Positions 1-10,949 of a stretch of DNA of 64,000 nt are shown here, one piece after another. The translations under genes and the position numbers were made by a program. Source of the DNA: Siphonodentalium dalli. Taxonomy: Eukaryota > Mollusca > Scaphopoda > Gadilida > Siphonodentaliidae. Each line of letters begins with the position of its first letter. The stretch's first letter is position 1. The notes beneath the pieces are model-generated. The model made no database searches. It was not told the origin of the DNA and worked only from the letters and a program-made list of their open reading frames with translations. Where the stretch lies: NCBI GenBank assembly GCA_032622095.1, contig CP136064.1:182066011-182130010 (forward strand), written 5' to 3'.

Positions 1-530
1 GGAGTCATTTTACTGCAAACAGTGAGAGGCCGATATATATTATTAAGAATGTCCTTTAATCCCATGTATTTGGCCCCCGTGTCATTGCATCCCAATGTAT
101 CGCATGCTCATGCCTGATACACAATGAGCTAAGATTAATTATCACCAATAAGTTATGCTTCAATGTGTACGTATTCCAGACGGTATCTATTCACTGGGGT
201 CACAGTCGGGAACATTGCGTAATACACATATTATGATCACCATATAGCTATATACCTGTTCAACGTATCCTGTTAATGAGATATTAATCTGGTGCTGGCC
301 TTTTGTTGGACCATAGCTATAAACAATTAAAGACTCTGGTGTTAAAGTGCATATGATGGGATTCTACGAGTTTATGGTGATGTGATATTTATTGAAATAT
401 TAATTGGTGCCTATTTTTTCAACGTTACGAGTCCATTAAACCTCGAGTTAACATTCGTCTGAAGTTAAATGTACTCTATCAGATTCGATGGTCCCCATAT
501 CATCATATTCCAACAACAACAAAAATTTAA
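1..530. other. No recognisable gene
   Basis: AT-rich sequence with no long open frame, no tandem repeat and no motif that I recognise. The end, with ACAACAACAA near 510-525, resembles the inner part of the 45.6-46.1 kb foldback element. Confidence 0.4.
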
Positions 531-639
531 ATGCCCCATCAGTTATCAGAATCGATTAATTGCCAAAAAATAATGCTAACCACAGTCAAATATAGTATAC
601 AATTGTCCAAAACGTGTTATTTTTCAAAGAATTTTCAAC

Positions 640-900
640 TAAATATGGCCGGATTGCCAATATATATAACGCCAAAGCCACTTGATTTTAGAGTTATCCA
701 TCTTCATCCGCAATTTGGACCGAGACCGTCGGTTTGAGGACTTTTTACCAGGCCACCTGGCAATAACTTCACATCTCGATAAATAACAAATTTAAAAAAA
801 TCGATACTCTGATCACTCTTAAGCTTTGATAGGTGTGTTCCTCGACTCAAATCATATGTGCTTTACCCCCGAAGCCAAAGAAATAGTAATTTGGGAGCGT
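640..900. repeat. Dispersed repeat shared with 45.6-46.1 kb foldback
   Basis: The stretch containing TTTTAGAGTTATCCATC, AATAACAAATTT and CCGAAGCCAAAGAAATAGTAAT matches the right arm of the foldback element near 45800-46015 in the same order. It looks like a single arm of the same element family. No coding capacity is visible. Confidence 0.6.
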
Positions 901-1685
901 TAATTCGGATCATGCATCTTTAAAGGTCTTCAACGTGTTTATGATGACGCCATATTGATGACAGAGTGCATTATTATCGCTTAAGAATTCGATTTAAATA
1001 CACAAACCTGCATTTTGGAGGGTCATTATCAAGCACATGTGTTTTGAAAATATGTAAATGACCACAGTGTTCTATATTAATTTTAAGATATTCCTTCATC
1101 TGAAACAACAATGAAAACTCTAGGTAAGTTTATTTTTATCAAATCATGTTCAACCCACTGAACACTAATTACTAGCTTATGGATATTCTCTATGATATTA
1201 TAGACGATATGAAGGAAGCAGAGATTAAGTCCAATTTCTTTATTATTTGATGCATAACGCAAATTATTTAAGACAATGCCAGCAAAAAAAGCACAATCTA
1301 TTGGTCTTAGCATCGCACTGATATTGGCACCACAACGGACTCAGCGCAACGTATCCGTCTAACCCATTTCCTTATCTTTTCATGCTGATGTAACATTTCT
1401 GGTCTTTTTTTTCACAACCAGGTATAATTTGCCTGGACCAGATAGGCTGGCTGGTTTGGAAGGATTGATGTAAATATCCATCAAATATTGTTCACAAGAA
1501 GACATGTTGCCACACACACAGCACTGTAGCATATTGTGCTGTATTGGTGTACTATTCGGGTGTTTATATGCATTTTAATATTCTTCAATGCCACCATTAC
1601 TCTAATCGGAGTCTGTTTTGGTATGTTCATATACTATGTTTCAGCTACTTCACCGTCATCAAAATAATCTGCTATAAACTATTTA
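901..1685. other. No recognisable gene
   Basis: I see nothing here beyond short chance open frames and AT-rich sequence. Confidence 0.4.
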
Positions 1686-1689
1686 TTCA

Positions 1690-2195
1690 TCTTGATAACC
1701 AATGATATAGCACTCTGATCATTGCCTGGATAAACAAAATAAATATCACACAGTGGGCAGTGAATGTGTTCGTGTCCTCACACTCCAACTTCCCATCAAC
1801 TTTTACCTTGACTTCTTTGTATGGCCATCCATTTTCTTTCGTCCTACGTATATCTTTGTTTGTTTTTCCTTGCACAATGTCATGAGGTCAGTAAATGCGT
1901 CTCCCTCGTCGTCGGCATTCTAGTATGCAAATGAATTACCTATTTTTTGCGTTCATCATCAGTAATCGGTAGTTGACTTTTCTCTTAGGTGTCTCGTTTC
2001 TCTGGGCATCTGTTTTTTAACATGCCTCTGAAGATCATGTACGTTTTCGTTCATTGCACCGCAATCATCGCAAGGGATCGTTTCGATATTTTATTTGTTG
2101 TTCAGTTCATCAAACACGTCAAACTGTTTGCTCTGTCCCTCCTGACTGTCAGAGTTGTTATGGAGTTTGGTTTCAGGATCATCATAAGTTATAGT
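1690..2195 (-). pseudogene. Decayed C2H2 (HDLQ) zinc protein of a large DNA element
   Basis: Reading the minus strand from about 2195, the frame gives an acidic, Asn/Gln-rich segment, an in-frame TAA, then a zinc-finger-like pattern C-x2-C-x7-H-x4-H with the residues HDLQRHVKK (about 2000-2085). An acidic stretch with GDAFTDLM (about 1880-1900) and a Lys-rich segment ending near 1690 follow, separated by frame changes. The order 'CxxC...HDLQRHV' then an acidic linker resembles, from memory of the family, a protein that accompanies packaging-type ATPases in invertebrate Polinton/adintovirus-like elements. It lies directly downstream of such an ATPase fossil on the same strand. Several frameshifts and stops mean it is not functional. 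Family assignment is by recall, not by search. Confidence 0.5.
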
Positions 2196-2214
2196 CATAT
2201 TTGTGTCAGGTTAT

Positions 2215-2700
2215 TTAAAAAAAAAACACGCTTATGACGAATAAATTGCGAGGATGGCTCCCAGCTGTGAACAAATCACTGATTTGGGGATCCCTTTTCG
2301 CTGTAGTTATTATATCATCCATCACAATCATATTCATTACACTCGAATTGAAGAATGTAGTCTTTTCTAAATCCATTGGAATTCCCTGAATAAACACAAC
2401 ATTAGGTGTCACAGTGGTTCTGATAATGTCATGTGTAGATGTAGTTGGGCGCGAAGCGCCCGGGATGGTCGAAAAGATCGAGTGATCTTCTCCTTCACCC
2501 CATACAGCTGTTGTCATCTTTTGTATATGCAAACAATTATTCGGGCTGGTGAATTTATTTTGCTAGCATTCTTCTGCGGTAGATTCTTCGCGAAGTACTA
2601 TTTTTTCTGACATGGTTGGCCCCGAGACGATCATGGTGAATGGGTGGTTAAACTCGAAGTAACTGGAATGACGAAACAACTCTTTTGGTGAAGCACCCTG
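2215..2700 (-). pseudogene. Decayed packaging-type P-loop ATPase (Polinton/adintovirus-like)
   Basis: On the minus strand a frame from about 2690 contains FTMIVSGPTMSEKI (about 2600-2640), the place where FtsK/HerA-type packaging ATPases carry their Walker A loop. The glycine-lysine-threonine core is altered, so nucleotide binding is probably lost. About 230 bp further on come a Walker B-like run (MNMIVMDDII) and the segment LFTAGSHPRNLFVISV, which closely recalls the 'LFT-x-GSHHRNLSVI' block of these ATPases. Two frames are needed to cover the segment and it runs into a poly-T tract at 2218. The neighbour downstream is a C2H2 fossil of the same element type. Such ATPases pack DNA into capsids in Polinton-related viruses and elements. 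This copy is a small broken remnant. Confidence 0.6.
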
Positions 2701-2865
2701 TTGTGAGACCACTCAGTGTTTGTTGTAAATGACTCTTTGTCAAATACCTGAATATATACAGACCCAAAAAGAAACTAGAAGAACACCTTTGATATGAGAA
2801 TGCTCTTTATAATTTATCGGACCACTCACTCTTTTTTTTCTTTTTGTAAAATGACTCCAGCTTAA

Positions 2866-3111
2866 TTACCGCCATGTACACAGTTTACTGGATGGGCACC
2901 TTGTCGAAATAGAGACTTTACATTCTCTGACAAAAAGCGTAGCATTTTTTAAACAGTATTCTGTATCACATAAGTTAGACAAATGCGCTTTATTTTTACC
3001 ATTGTAGGAGTAGACTACTAAGGAACGCTCTTTATTGTCCCATGCTGAAGAGAAGTCATGACCAGATTTTTCTTCTAAATTTTGTGACGTTAATAGGTCG
3101 TTCTGTGGCAT
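2866..3111 (-). other. Unassigned Cys-containing ORF, possible exon
   Basis: An open frame of 81 codons with five Cys in the last half (pattern LCDTEYC...REC...RC...LC) ends at a TAA near 2866. A good acceptor (CTTCTCTTCAG, about 3047-3057) precedes the Cys-rich half. I do not recognise the protein. It lies on the same strand and downstream of the ZP-gene exon at 3639-3831, so it might be an alternative last exon. The frame also contains one of the ACGCTCTTTA repeat motifs, which argues for repeat DNA. Confidence 0.2.
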
Positions 3112-3521
3112 ATGCTGTCCACATATTTATCGACCTATGTGGCCACGAGCATAATTCTGGCTTCAAACCGCCATGGGGCCTTTAACTCTTTCTTTATTAA
3201 ATGGATTATGTAATTCAGTTATAACAGTACACATTGATATGGTCTATTATTCATTTGGAGGGAAGTAATAACGTCAGACGGCAGCCAAATGAGAGGATAC
3301 TACAAATGCAAAAGGATTCATTATAACTTATTATCTTAACATTTCCTAAGGAGACTACTTGTTAAGCAGTATATTTAGTATAGAGGGCTAATATTTGGAA
3401 AGAATACTGTGTGCCTATATCACTGAAATATATTTTGTGTATACAAACTACAGTCAAATCCATAGCTGGAGAGTGGACAGTTACACAAGAAGACATGAGG
3501 TTGCTATGCCCTTGATGTGCC

Positions 3522-3527
3522 TTTATT
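3522..3527 (-). promoter_or_regulatory. Candidate polyadenylation signal AATAAA
   Basis: The minus strand carries AATAAA about 112 bp downstream of the in-frame TGA of the ZP exon at 3639-3831. The position suits a 3' end of that gene, but a single hexamer in AT-rich DNA is weak evidence. Confidence 0.3.
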
Positions 3528-3638
3528 CATTCTGTATCTACTAACAACTGATGTCTACTGGGTCGAACCTCCCAGAACTATCGAAAAATGTCGAATAGTC
3601 CTAATATAGAAGTTACTTGACACTGTTACGTGACCCTG

Positions 3639-3831
3639 TCATCCGACAAGAGGGTTGTGGTGGTGTGGGCAGTTGGCACACTCGCCCTGATTATCGGTTT
3701 CTTCACAGACTTTCACTTTGCACTCAACTCGAATAGGACCATCTATGTGTGTGAAATGGAAGACCTTCATGCTGAATCTGTTGTATTTGTCCGTAGTTTC
3801 CATTTGGGTCACCATCGAATTATATGTGCAT
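3639..3831 (-). CDS. ZP-domain protein, C-terminal (ZP-C) exon
   Basis: The minus strand shows a strong acceptor (TATTTTTTCAG) ending at 3832. The first exon base completes the split codon left by the exon at 16562-16183. The translation then opens with Cys and contains FSMKVFHFTHIDGPIRVECK (about residues 20-39 of the exon), followed by VC, EC and NC. This is the final beta-strand block of a zona-pellucida ZP-C module: hydrophobic 'F-x-F' strands, then 'V-x-C-x-V-x-V-C', then two more Cys. ZP domains polymerise extracellular filaments. The frame stops at TGA 3639-3641, with no furin site or membrane helix before it, so the product may be secreted or a further splice may exist. Confidence rests on exon phase, motif order and total domain length (about 257 residues). 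Confidence 0.72.
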
Positions 3832-4514
3832 CTGAAAAAATATAAAACACATAATAACCAAGCCCCAAATTAACCTGTTCTTTTCTGAATGGACATCCAT
3901 ATCAGTTATGATATTAAACATTGGAATTGTCTATTATTCATCTGGAGAGTTGTTCAGAAAATATAGGTAGAGGATAAACAGAAAAGCAAATAATGCACGT
4001 GCTGAAGAATGTTTGTTCATTGGAATCCGCCAGTAATCCAATGACTATAGTCTATATTTGAATGGAAACAGTATAGGCATGTGCGCATTGCTATTTCAAT
4101 GGAATAACGCTTGATCTAGTCTTCCCCAACTCATCTTAACCTCAAACGCGTATACAGATAGTTAAATTTTAGACTTGCACAGTTAACCTAAGTCGTGTTC
4201 CCACATGCACACACCTTTGGAATTTGTGGGTTCTATGAAGAATCAAACTTAGGATTTGGTTGCCGATTGAACCAAATAAGCGTGGAACCAAAATGCTGGG
4301 TTCTATGGTTTACAGATTATAACTTTAGTTCTAGTTAATCATAGTTAAAATTTCGTATATAAAAAATACAGGACAATTCGATATTTTGGTTCTGTCAACT
4401 CATGTTTTCCAGAGTTATGACCCTTTGACTTAGACTCTCCTGATTATATTGGTTACCTGATGGTTATTTCATAGAGTTAGAATTTACTTATTATTCTGGT
4501 GTCTAATTATATAA

Positions 4515-4755
4515 AACTAGCAGGTTAGCCCGCCACTGGCGTGGTTCGTCTCATGGCTTCTTTCGAAAAAGTTTTTTTTTCCCAATTCCTCGAAATCCGC
4601 CAGTTTTACCCGATTTGACCTTGAATTGATAATTTTCAAGGTCAAGGTCAGGTCGGGGTCACAATTTAACCATCCCATGGCACTTCCCGTAGGTAGCAAG
4701 TTTGAGCTCAGTCGGTTCGAGTCTATAAAGGACACACACATATATATCATTTGTG
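4515..4755 (+). repeat. ACTAGCTGA-superfamily repeat, short copy
   Basis: It begins AACTAGCAGGTTAGCCCGCC, a diverged form of the head seen at 5170. It contains TTCAAGGTCAAGGTCAGGTC, the reverse complement of the GACCTTGACCTT monomers at 59.8-60.3 kb. It ends with a GTCTATAAAGGACACACA/TATATA tail. It is non-coding. Confidence 0.5.
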
Positions 4756-4834
4756 GGTACCCGTTTCAAGGTGAAGATCACCTAGGGCGGAAAAACTGAC
4801 CCGATCCCCGTTCCTAGGAAGTCCTAAGTACGTA

Positions 4835-4960
4835 AGAATCACACAACACGCTCATGTCTGGATACCGACGCTGACGCCAGTGTACATACGTAATAATCAC
4901 ATTACGCACATACGCTCTTTATCAACTACACAGCAGATAGGAACGCTCTTTAACTATCAA
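4835..4960 (+). repeat. Direct copy of 10805-10945 repeat
   Basis: ACACAACACGCTCATGT, TACGCTCTTTATCAA and GATAGGAACGCTCTTTAA occur in the same order here and at 10805-10945. The two ACGCTCTTTA decamers are 31 bp apart in both copies. Confidence 0.7.
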
Positions 4961-5079
4961 ACCGATTAACCACCGAAGTGCCGTTTGCTGTGATTTTGAT
5001 GATTGGGAGTGAAGAACGGGTGCTCTGAGCTTCTCCAAAAATGCCGCGACGACCATTCCCGTGGTGTTTTACTCTTAGA

Positions 5080-5830
5080 TGGGAAGTTTGAGCCCAATAG
5101 GTGCAGCCGTTTTGGAGTCTATAGAGGACAAATATATATACACACGGAAGTCTCAAAATATATAGGAGACTAGCTGATGTGCCCGACGTTGTCCGGGCTA
5201 TTCAAAAACCAAATTTCAAGACGATAGCTCTACCCAGCCCGACGTTGTCCGGGCTATTCAAAAACCAAATTTCAAGTCGATAGCTCCACCCGTTTCCGAG
5301 ATCTCGTCTGCGCATGCGCGAAGTTGGCGTCGCACGGCTCGGCGACCCGATAAAATTCGTATCCGGGGCAAGATGCATTCACATAGCAAATTTCAAGTCG
5401 ATAGCTCCACCCGTTTCCGAGATCTCGTCTGCGCATGCGCGAAGCTGGCGTCGCACGGGCTCGGCGGCCCGATAAAATTCGTATTCGGGGCAAGATACAT
5501 TCACATACCAAATTTCAAGTCGATAGCTCCACCCGTTTCCGAGATATCGTCTGCGCATGCGTTGCACGGGCGTCGCACGAGCTCGCCAATACGACAACGA
5601 CCACCGCCTGGTCAAACTACACACACGTACCAAGTTTCGTCCCGATCGGTCGAGAATCGTAGATTTGTATTAATGACAGACAGACAAACAAACAGACAGA
5701 CAGACAGAGGTCTTCAAAATATATATGAGATTGCGACAGCTTCCGAGACCCGTATGCTGCACCTAGGTGTAAAATTTCGTCGAAATCCGCCAGTTTTACC
5801 CGATTTGACATTGCATTGATCAGTAGGCTG
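5080..5830 (+). repeat. ACTAGCTGA-headed repeat with 121-bp tandem monomers
   Basis: A preceding copy ends at 5165 with GTCTATAGAGGACAAATATA. The new head is CTAGCTGATGTGCCCGACG, whose GCCCGACGTTGTCCGGGC (5182-5199, repeated at 5240-5257) can fold into a hairpin. Three monomers opening GTCGATAGCTCCACCCG start at about 5276, 5397 and 5518, a 121-bp period. The unit closes with a GACAGACA microsatellite (5674-5707) and ATATATGAGATT. A further segment (5770-5820) repeats the CCGCCAGTTTTACCCGATTTG block of 4600. Overlapping frames are products of the tandem repeat and are not genes. Confidence 0.75.
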
Positions 5831-5959
5831 CAATATTTGCCACGGCAATTGACTGCCGTGGGCCACGGACTGCCGTAACAGTTGATAACATGTTCACATT
5901 CGGCGGATCGGGCACTGCGGTCAGTCAAAAAACATAACGCGCACGCTATAACTCCGGTA

Positions 5960-6065
5960 TCACTAACGTACGCGGCATCCACTGTGTATGAACTGTTACA
6001 TCGGAAATCGTTCTATCGCCGGTTTGTGAATGTTCTTGACTGATTTGTGACGGTTCCTGATGATC
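5960..6065 (-). repeat. Inverted copy of 10415-10495 repeat
   Basis: TGTTACATCGGAAATCGTTC and CTGATTTGTGACGGTTCCTG are found in reverse complement at 10415-10495, together with the CACTGTG motif. It is a dispersed element. No open frame is shared between copies. Confidence 0.65.
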
Positions 6066-6599
6066 GAAATTATACATTTTCACTACTTTTTGACAGTTAA
6101 AACACAATTTTGAGGCATCTAGGTGATAATTCGATTAGTTATTTTAAATCCCATAACAATCTGTGGCACCAATGAGCGTGGTAATAACGAAACTTTCATT
6201 GTGCGAGTCATAACAACGACAAAAACCACGAATTTTGATAATTTTTGGGTTCTCTCCTGATCGAGTCGGTTCTCTCCCCATTTAATCGTTCTATACGGGT
6301 AAAACTATGGCTAATATTTGCCATGGTACATGGTTCAAACTGCCAATTTTGTGAAAGTATACAAAGATAAACACAACAAACTATGCATTGAGTTGAAATT
6401 TGCACCACTTGTCATTAATTTCGATGAATTACACTGCCTTTCTATGCTTATTCAATAACCTGTGTTACGCCTATAAACATTCACAAGGTCGCCAGCTAGT
6501 TTGAATAATAACGCGTTTTACAGGCCCAACATTTCCATGAGTCAATAGCCGGTTAACAATAGTGAAATTTCATAGCGCTGGACTTCGGAAAGCGTGAGC

Positions 6600-7195
6600 G
6601 TAGACGGGATATATATGGAGTTATCTGTCTTGTATTTTATCTATTATATGTATTGGAACTTCTGTCTGTATGTATGTATTTGTGTTATAGACTCGAAAAA
6701 CTGCTCGACCGATCCGACTCAAATTTGGTGTGTAGGCCTACTTTGTTCCGGGGAACAAAATGGGCGGGTCCAGTTTCACGTGCGACCGTGTCCTTGACCT
6801 TGACCTCGCTCAAATACGCTCATATATGCATGTTTCTGGACCTCGACCGATTCCACTCAAATTTGGTAGCTGGGTCTACTTTGATCACGGGAACAATATG
6901 GGCGGGTCCAATTTCACTTGCGACCGTGTCCATGACCTTGACCTCGCTCATATACGCTCATATAGGCATGTCTCTAGACCTGGACCGATCCGATTCAAAT
7001 TTGGTATAACGTAGGCCTACTTTGATCCCGGGAACAATATGGGTGGGTCCAAGTTCACCTGCGAACGTGTCCTTCACCTTGACCATATTCTCTCATATAG
7101 GCATGTTTCCGGGCCGATCGAACACTAGTTTACCCAGGAGGAGACGATCACAAATAAATCCCTAAATAGCCCGGACGAAGAGGGGGCACATCGGC
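6600..7195 (-). repeat. ACTAGCTGA-superfamily repeat with 139-bp tandem monomers
   Basis: GGGYGGGTCCA starts at about 6761, 6900 and 7039, giving three units of 139 bp. Each contains TCAAATTTGG and GACCGTGTCCTTGACCTTGACC. The reverse complement of 7155-7190 gives GATGTGCCC...CGTCCGGGCTATT, the family head, so this copy runs on the minus strand. Confidence 0.7.
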
Positions 7196-7456
7196 CTGTG
7201 TTGTCTATTTTCGTAGACGTATTTTACTCAACAAAAAGCCAAAAATAAGACGTTAAAAGTTCTTTGACACCCATATATAATGTTCTGATTACGCAGGTTA
7301 TGCAGTTTATGTCGGGCATCCGCTTGCTGGATGCTGATTATCTAGGTTAAATTCTAGAATTCTAGAATATGCAGATATTAAAGCATATACAAGCAAGATA
7401 ACATTTCACTCAATCATATTTTAGATTGACTAAGGATCTCTGATTTTGAAATAGAA

Positions 7457-7762
7457 GATATAAAAAAGCAAAGAATCCTACAGCTACAAATATTATTATA
7501 TGGATGTTAAACCTTTGGTTACTAACTCCGCTGTAATGAGAATTGACTTAAATCCTATTGATTAATTTGTAGGAATGCTTAGCTATTAAGTTCAACAAGC
7601 AGTAACATATAAAAAAGAGAAAAGAATAATGCAGTTACAAAAATTTTGTATTATATGGATGTTAATCCTTTGGTGACTAAATGTGCTGTAATGAGCAGCT
7701 ACTTAAATCCTATTGATTCATTTGTAGGAATGCTCAGCTATTAAATTCAACATGCAGTAACA
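7457..7762. repeat. Tandem duplication, about 149-bp unit
   Basis: Two adjacent diverged copies start at about 7459 and 7608. They share TATATGGATGTTAA, CCTTTGGT, GCTGTAATGAG and ACTTAAATCCTATTGATT. No function is visible. Confidence 0.75.
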
Positions 7763-7859
7763 GATTGTTTGAATTATTAGCTAAACATTCATACAAATGA
7801 ATCATTAGAAATCAGTATTATGGGTGTCTGAACCTGGCTATTATAAGATACATTATTAT

Positions 7860-8720
7860 TCCTCGCTGATAACGTGTCAAGTGAGCAGGGACGTGGGTTG
7901 AAGGGTTTCCAATGTTGGGGCGTCCACCTTGGGATTTCCAACCGCGCCATCCCCTTGAAACAGACCAAACTCATGCACAAGGCCTGGGCTTTGGTTTATT
8001 CCAACTGCATGGACCATTATATCTCTAGATTGTATGCCATTCTGAAGTGAATTGATCAGTAGCCTTTGATTGGCCACCATGCAAACCGGGAGAGAAACTC
8101 AGGATACATGGGCCCAGTGAGAAAATGTGGATATCTGAACCTGAAAATCATCTAGACTGGCTTCAAGATTCCCAAGTGTTGGAAGTTTCAAACCTGGCGC
8201 CCCACCCGCACAAGATTGGAAATGTTCCCAACAGATGGAGAGAGAGATGATTTATTTTGCAAAAGAGCATACATTATTTAATACAAAGCATATTAATTAA
8301 ATGGAATTAGATTCTTTGTCCATTAAAACCAGTTTCTTGCCAATTGGGTGGGGGGGGGGGTAAATGTGATATAGAAAACTAGATCACACCTGCTCCCTAC
8401 TTCCTGTCTATCCATCATGAGTTTTGAATCAACTCTAAAGAAGAGGTGTCCATTTGTATATGTCAAATATGATTGATTACATGTTTAAAGTGTAGGAAAG
8501 TATGCAAATGTGGTTTAAAAACGACAAATTCCCCACTATTAAATTGTTGTCAAATCAAACTAAGAGAACAATTTCAACATAGTGTTGGTGTTAAATTTCA
8601 AACCAATCTATTGTAAGATAAGAAATTTGTAACTGTTGAATATTTTGAACAAAGTCTGGGATAGACACCAATTAAGCACCCCTTCCCCAAGTCCCCCCAC
8701 CACCCCAATCACGTCATAAC
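7860..8720 (-). repeat. Dispersed repeat 'GAGACCCTCTAGCC' family, copy 1
   Basis: GGTTTCCAA..., CTAGACTGGCTTCAAG, GTTGGAAGTTTCAAACC and CTAAGAGAACAATTTCAACAT match 17750-18360 block by block, with spacing indels. The region between has a G10 run (8347-8356). Confidence 0.55.
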
Positions 8721-9555
8721 CTATCAATGATTCAGTTGGACGTGATTTAATAAGTTATATTCATGCCAGGGCGACAAACATGTGTAAATGTCCCTCAGGC
8801 GGACTTCAGATGGGGAAATGTGATGTCGCTGGCATTTAAATATTGTCACACCTGGATCTTTCAATAATGCCCAGATAAAGTAAATGAATATAACATCTCA
8901 TATTCTCCTGAGAGTATATTTATATTACCATTGGTCCTTTATATAGGCGGGCATGATTATGATACTATACTCATCTGGACTTTCAATATTTTATTTCTGC
9001 CTATTAATGTCACTTAATCTCCCGTATTAGGTATTTATTGTGTTATTTCTTAATATACCTGTTCTATTATGCAAATTACATAAGCTACAGTCATTATCTG
9101 GTTTAAAATGTCAGATACACAACAAGACGATTGTCGGACCAAAGTGCAGAAATCGTTCGAATAAATATCATGTACAGAACCGTCACAGGCATGATTGGTT
9201 TGAAATAGAACCGTAACACGCACCCGTGTTGATTACGAGGTCACAGCTCCCAATTATCAACCCCTATCGGGATACTTTCTCAGCTATTTCACAAAAGATT
9301 AACACGGGTATACTTTATAGTCAGTGTTTGTCTTCAGAATGCGTTTCATATTTTATACGCCACGAAAAACAAAGAAATTGCGTCCACGTGGCTTGATTTT
9401 CAATGATAACATGTTGATATTTACGCGTTAACTCGCTAATACCGAGTTAATTGTGGTCTAGAGTTCAGGTTTCGATAAGACGGCATGTCTGTAGCCTTTG
9501 TTCGTTCAGCAAAAGTATAATATGTTCAAGATATCTATAACTAGAGGTGTGACTG
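8721..9555. other. No recognisable gene
   Basis: AT-rich intronic sequence. I found no repeat partner in the window and no protein motif. Confidence 0.4.
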
Positions 9556-9559
9556 TCCC

Positions 9560-10372
9560 AATGGGACTACGGATACCCCCTGTTTTTAAAATACTACGAT
9601 GTTTCACACGTCAGTAAACATTTAGTTAAAATATTAAATAACAGTTCCCATTGCAGGTGTACAACCATAACCCTAATCTTAAACCTATTGACCAAAACAT
9701 GTAGGAATAAAAGCTTGGACAAAATTATGTATGTTGCGAAAAAAATTCTAAGTCGAAAAAGGGGAATAACTCCACACAAAAAAATGTCGGACAGACGTCA
9801 TAATCGCAGGTGCACAGGTTCCCATGGTACTAAATATCATTGCCAAGATTAAAAAACATTGACCAAAAAATGTAGGAATAAAAGCTCGGACAAAATTATA
9901 CATGTTGCAAAAAAAGTTTCTAAGTCGAAAAAGGGGGATAACTCCACCAAAAAATGTCGGACAGACGTCATAATCGCAGGTGCACAAGTTCCCATGGTAC
10001 TAAATATCTGTGCCACGTTTAAAAAAAAATTACCGAAAAATGTAGGAATAAAAGCTCGGACAAAAGTATACATGTTGCGAAAAATTTCTAAGTCGAAAAA
10101 GGGGGGATAACTCCACCAAAAAAAAAGTCCGACAGACGTCATAATCGCAGGTGCACAGGTTCCCATGGTGGTTGATGTCTGTGCCAAGTTTCACGGAAAT
10201 TGATCAAAAAACGACTGAGCAAGAAAAACTCCGGACAAATTTTTGTCCACGGACGGACGGACGACGGACGGACGGACGGACGACGGACGGACGGACGGAC
10301 GGACGGACGGACGGACGGACAAACTGACCCCAGTATACCCCCCCCCCCTCTAACTTCGTTGCGGGGGGTATA
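9560..10372. repeat. 171-bp tandem array ending in GGAC microsatellite
   Basis: The unit opens with ACCAAAAAATGTAGGAATAA and contains TCTAAGTCGAAAAAGGGGGA, TCGGACAGACGTCATAATCG and GTTCCCATGGT. It starts at about 9690, 9861, 10031 and (diverged) 10201, a period near 171 bp. A GGAC/GGACGACGG microsatellite (10249-10320) follows, then a C12 run and GCGGGGGGTATA. ATACCCCC at 9570 mirrors the final GGGGGTAT, which suggests inverted ends of a MITE-like element. Ser/Val/Arg/Pro-rich frames here are translated microsatellite. Confidence 0.7.
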
Positions 10373-10414
10373 ATTATGCGTGATTTTGTCACAGAAATTA
10401 TTATTTTCAATAAT

Positions 10415-10945
10415 CAGGAACCGTAACAAATCGGGCAAGAACCATCACAATACCGGCGATAGAACGATTTCCGATGTAACAGTTCCTACACAGTGGCGGC
10501 ATCGGAAGGGTCAGGTTAACTTCCGCCTGGACCCACGTGGAGTGACGTATTTCACAACCACGTGTATTTACCTCGACCGCGACACACACAATGGTCCGAT
10601 ACTGGGCACGCATTCCCTGGAATTTACCAGAAGATATTCATGGGGAGGTCAAGTGACCAATTTTGAAATTTGCTGGTCGCATTCGTCTGTAGGTCTGAGG
10701 AATTCTCGGCTAGATATTGTTACCAACATGACATATTTAAATTAATCCCGCCGTGCACCCCCAACACCAACGCGACGTATTTTTGGTACCATGTGTTGTG
10801 TTCTTGTCGTCACACAACACGCTCATGTATGGATACAGTCTTACACACACACGCCCAGACCCAGACGTAAGAATCACATCACACACATACGCTCTTTATC
10901 AATGACACTGCGGATAGGAACGCTCTTTAACTATCAACGCTAGAT
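10415..10945. repeat. Repeat block related to 4.8-6.1 kb
   Basis: 10415-10495 is an inverted copy of 5960-6065. 10805-10945 is a direct copy of 4835-4960, including two ACGCTCTTTA motifs at 10889 and 10920. The 121-codon frame across 10380-10745 overlaps the repeat and I do not take it as a gene. Confidence 0.6.
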
Positions 10946-10949
10946 GTGT

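Larger units (their letters stand above)
3180..4010. repeat. Imperfect direct duplication, about 150 bp
   Basis: 3180-3330 and 3870-4010 share TCTATTATTCATYTGGAG and flanking order (CAGTTAT...ACATTG...). The units flank the ZP-gene exon at 3639-3831, so that exon sits between two related non-coding stretches. Confidence 0.4.

Noticed and set aside
5170-5640. CRISPR-like array
   Set aside because: Monomers are directly adjacent, long and diverged, with no unique spacers, in a eukaryotic genome. This is an ordinary tandem repeat.
5272-5819. Overlapping frames of 75-148 codons on both strands
   Set aside because: They lie wholly in 121-bp tandem monomers whose length is not a reason to keep a frame. 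No protein similarity.
10139-10438. Ser-Val-Arg-Pro repeat protein on the minus strand
   Set aside because: It is the GGAC microsatellite read in frame, at the end of a non-coding repeat array.
10380-10745. A 121-codon gene
   Set aside because: Its first part is a dispersed repeat also found inverted at 5960-6065, where no frame is conserved.
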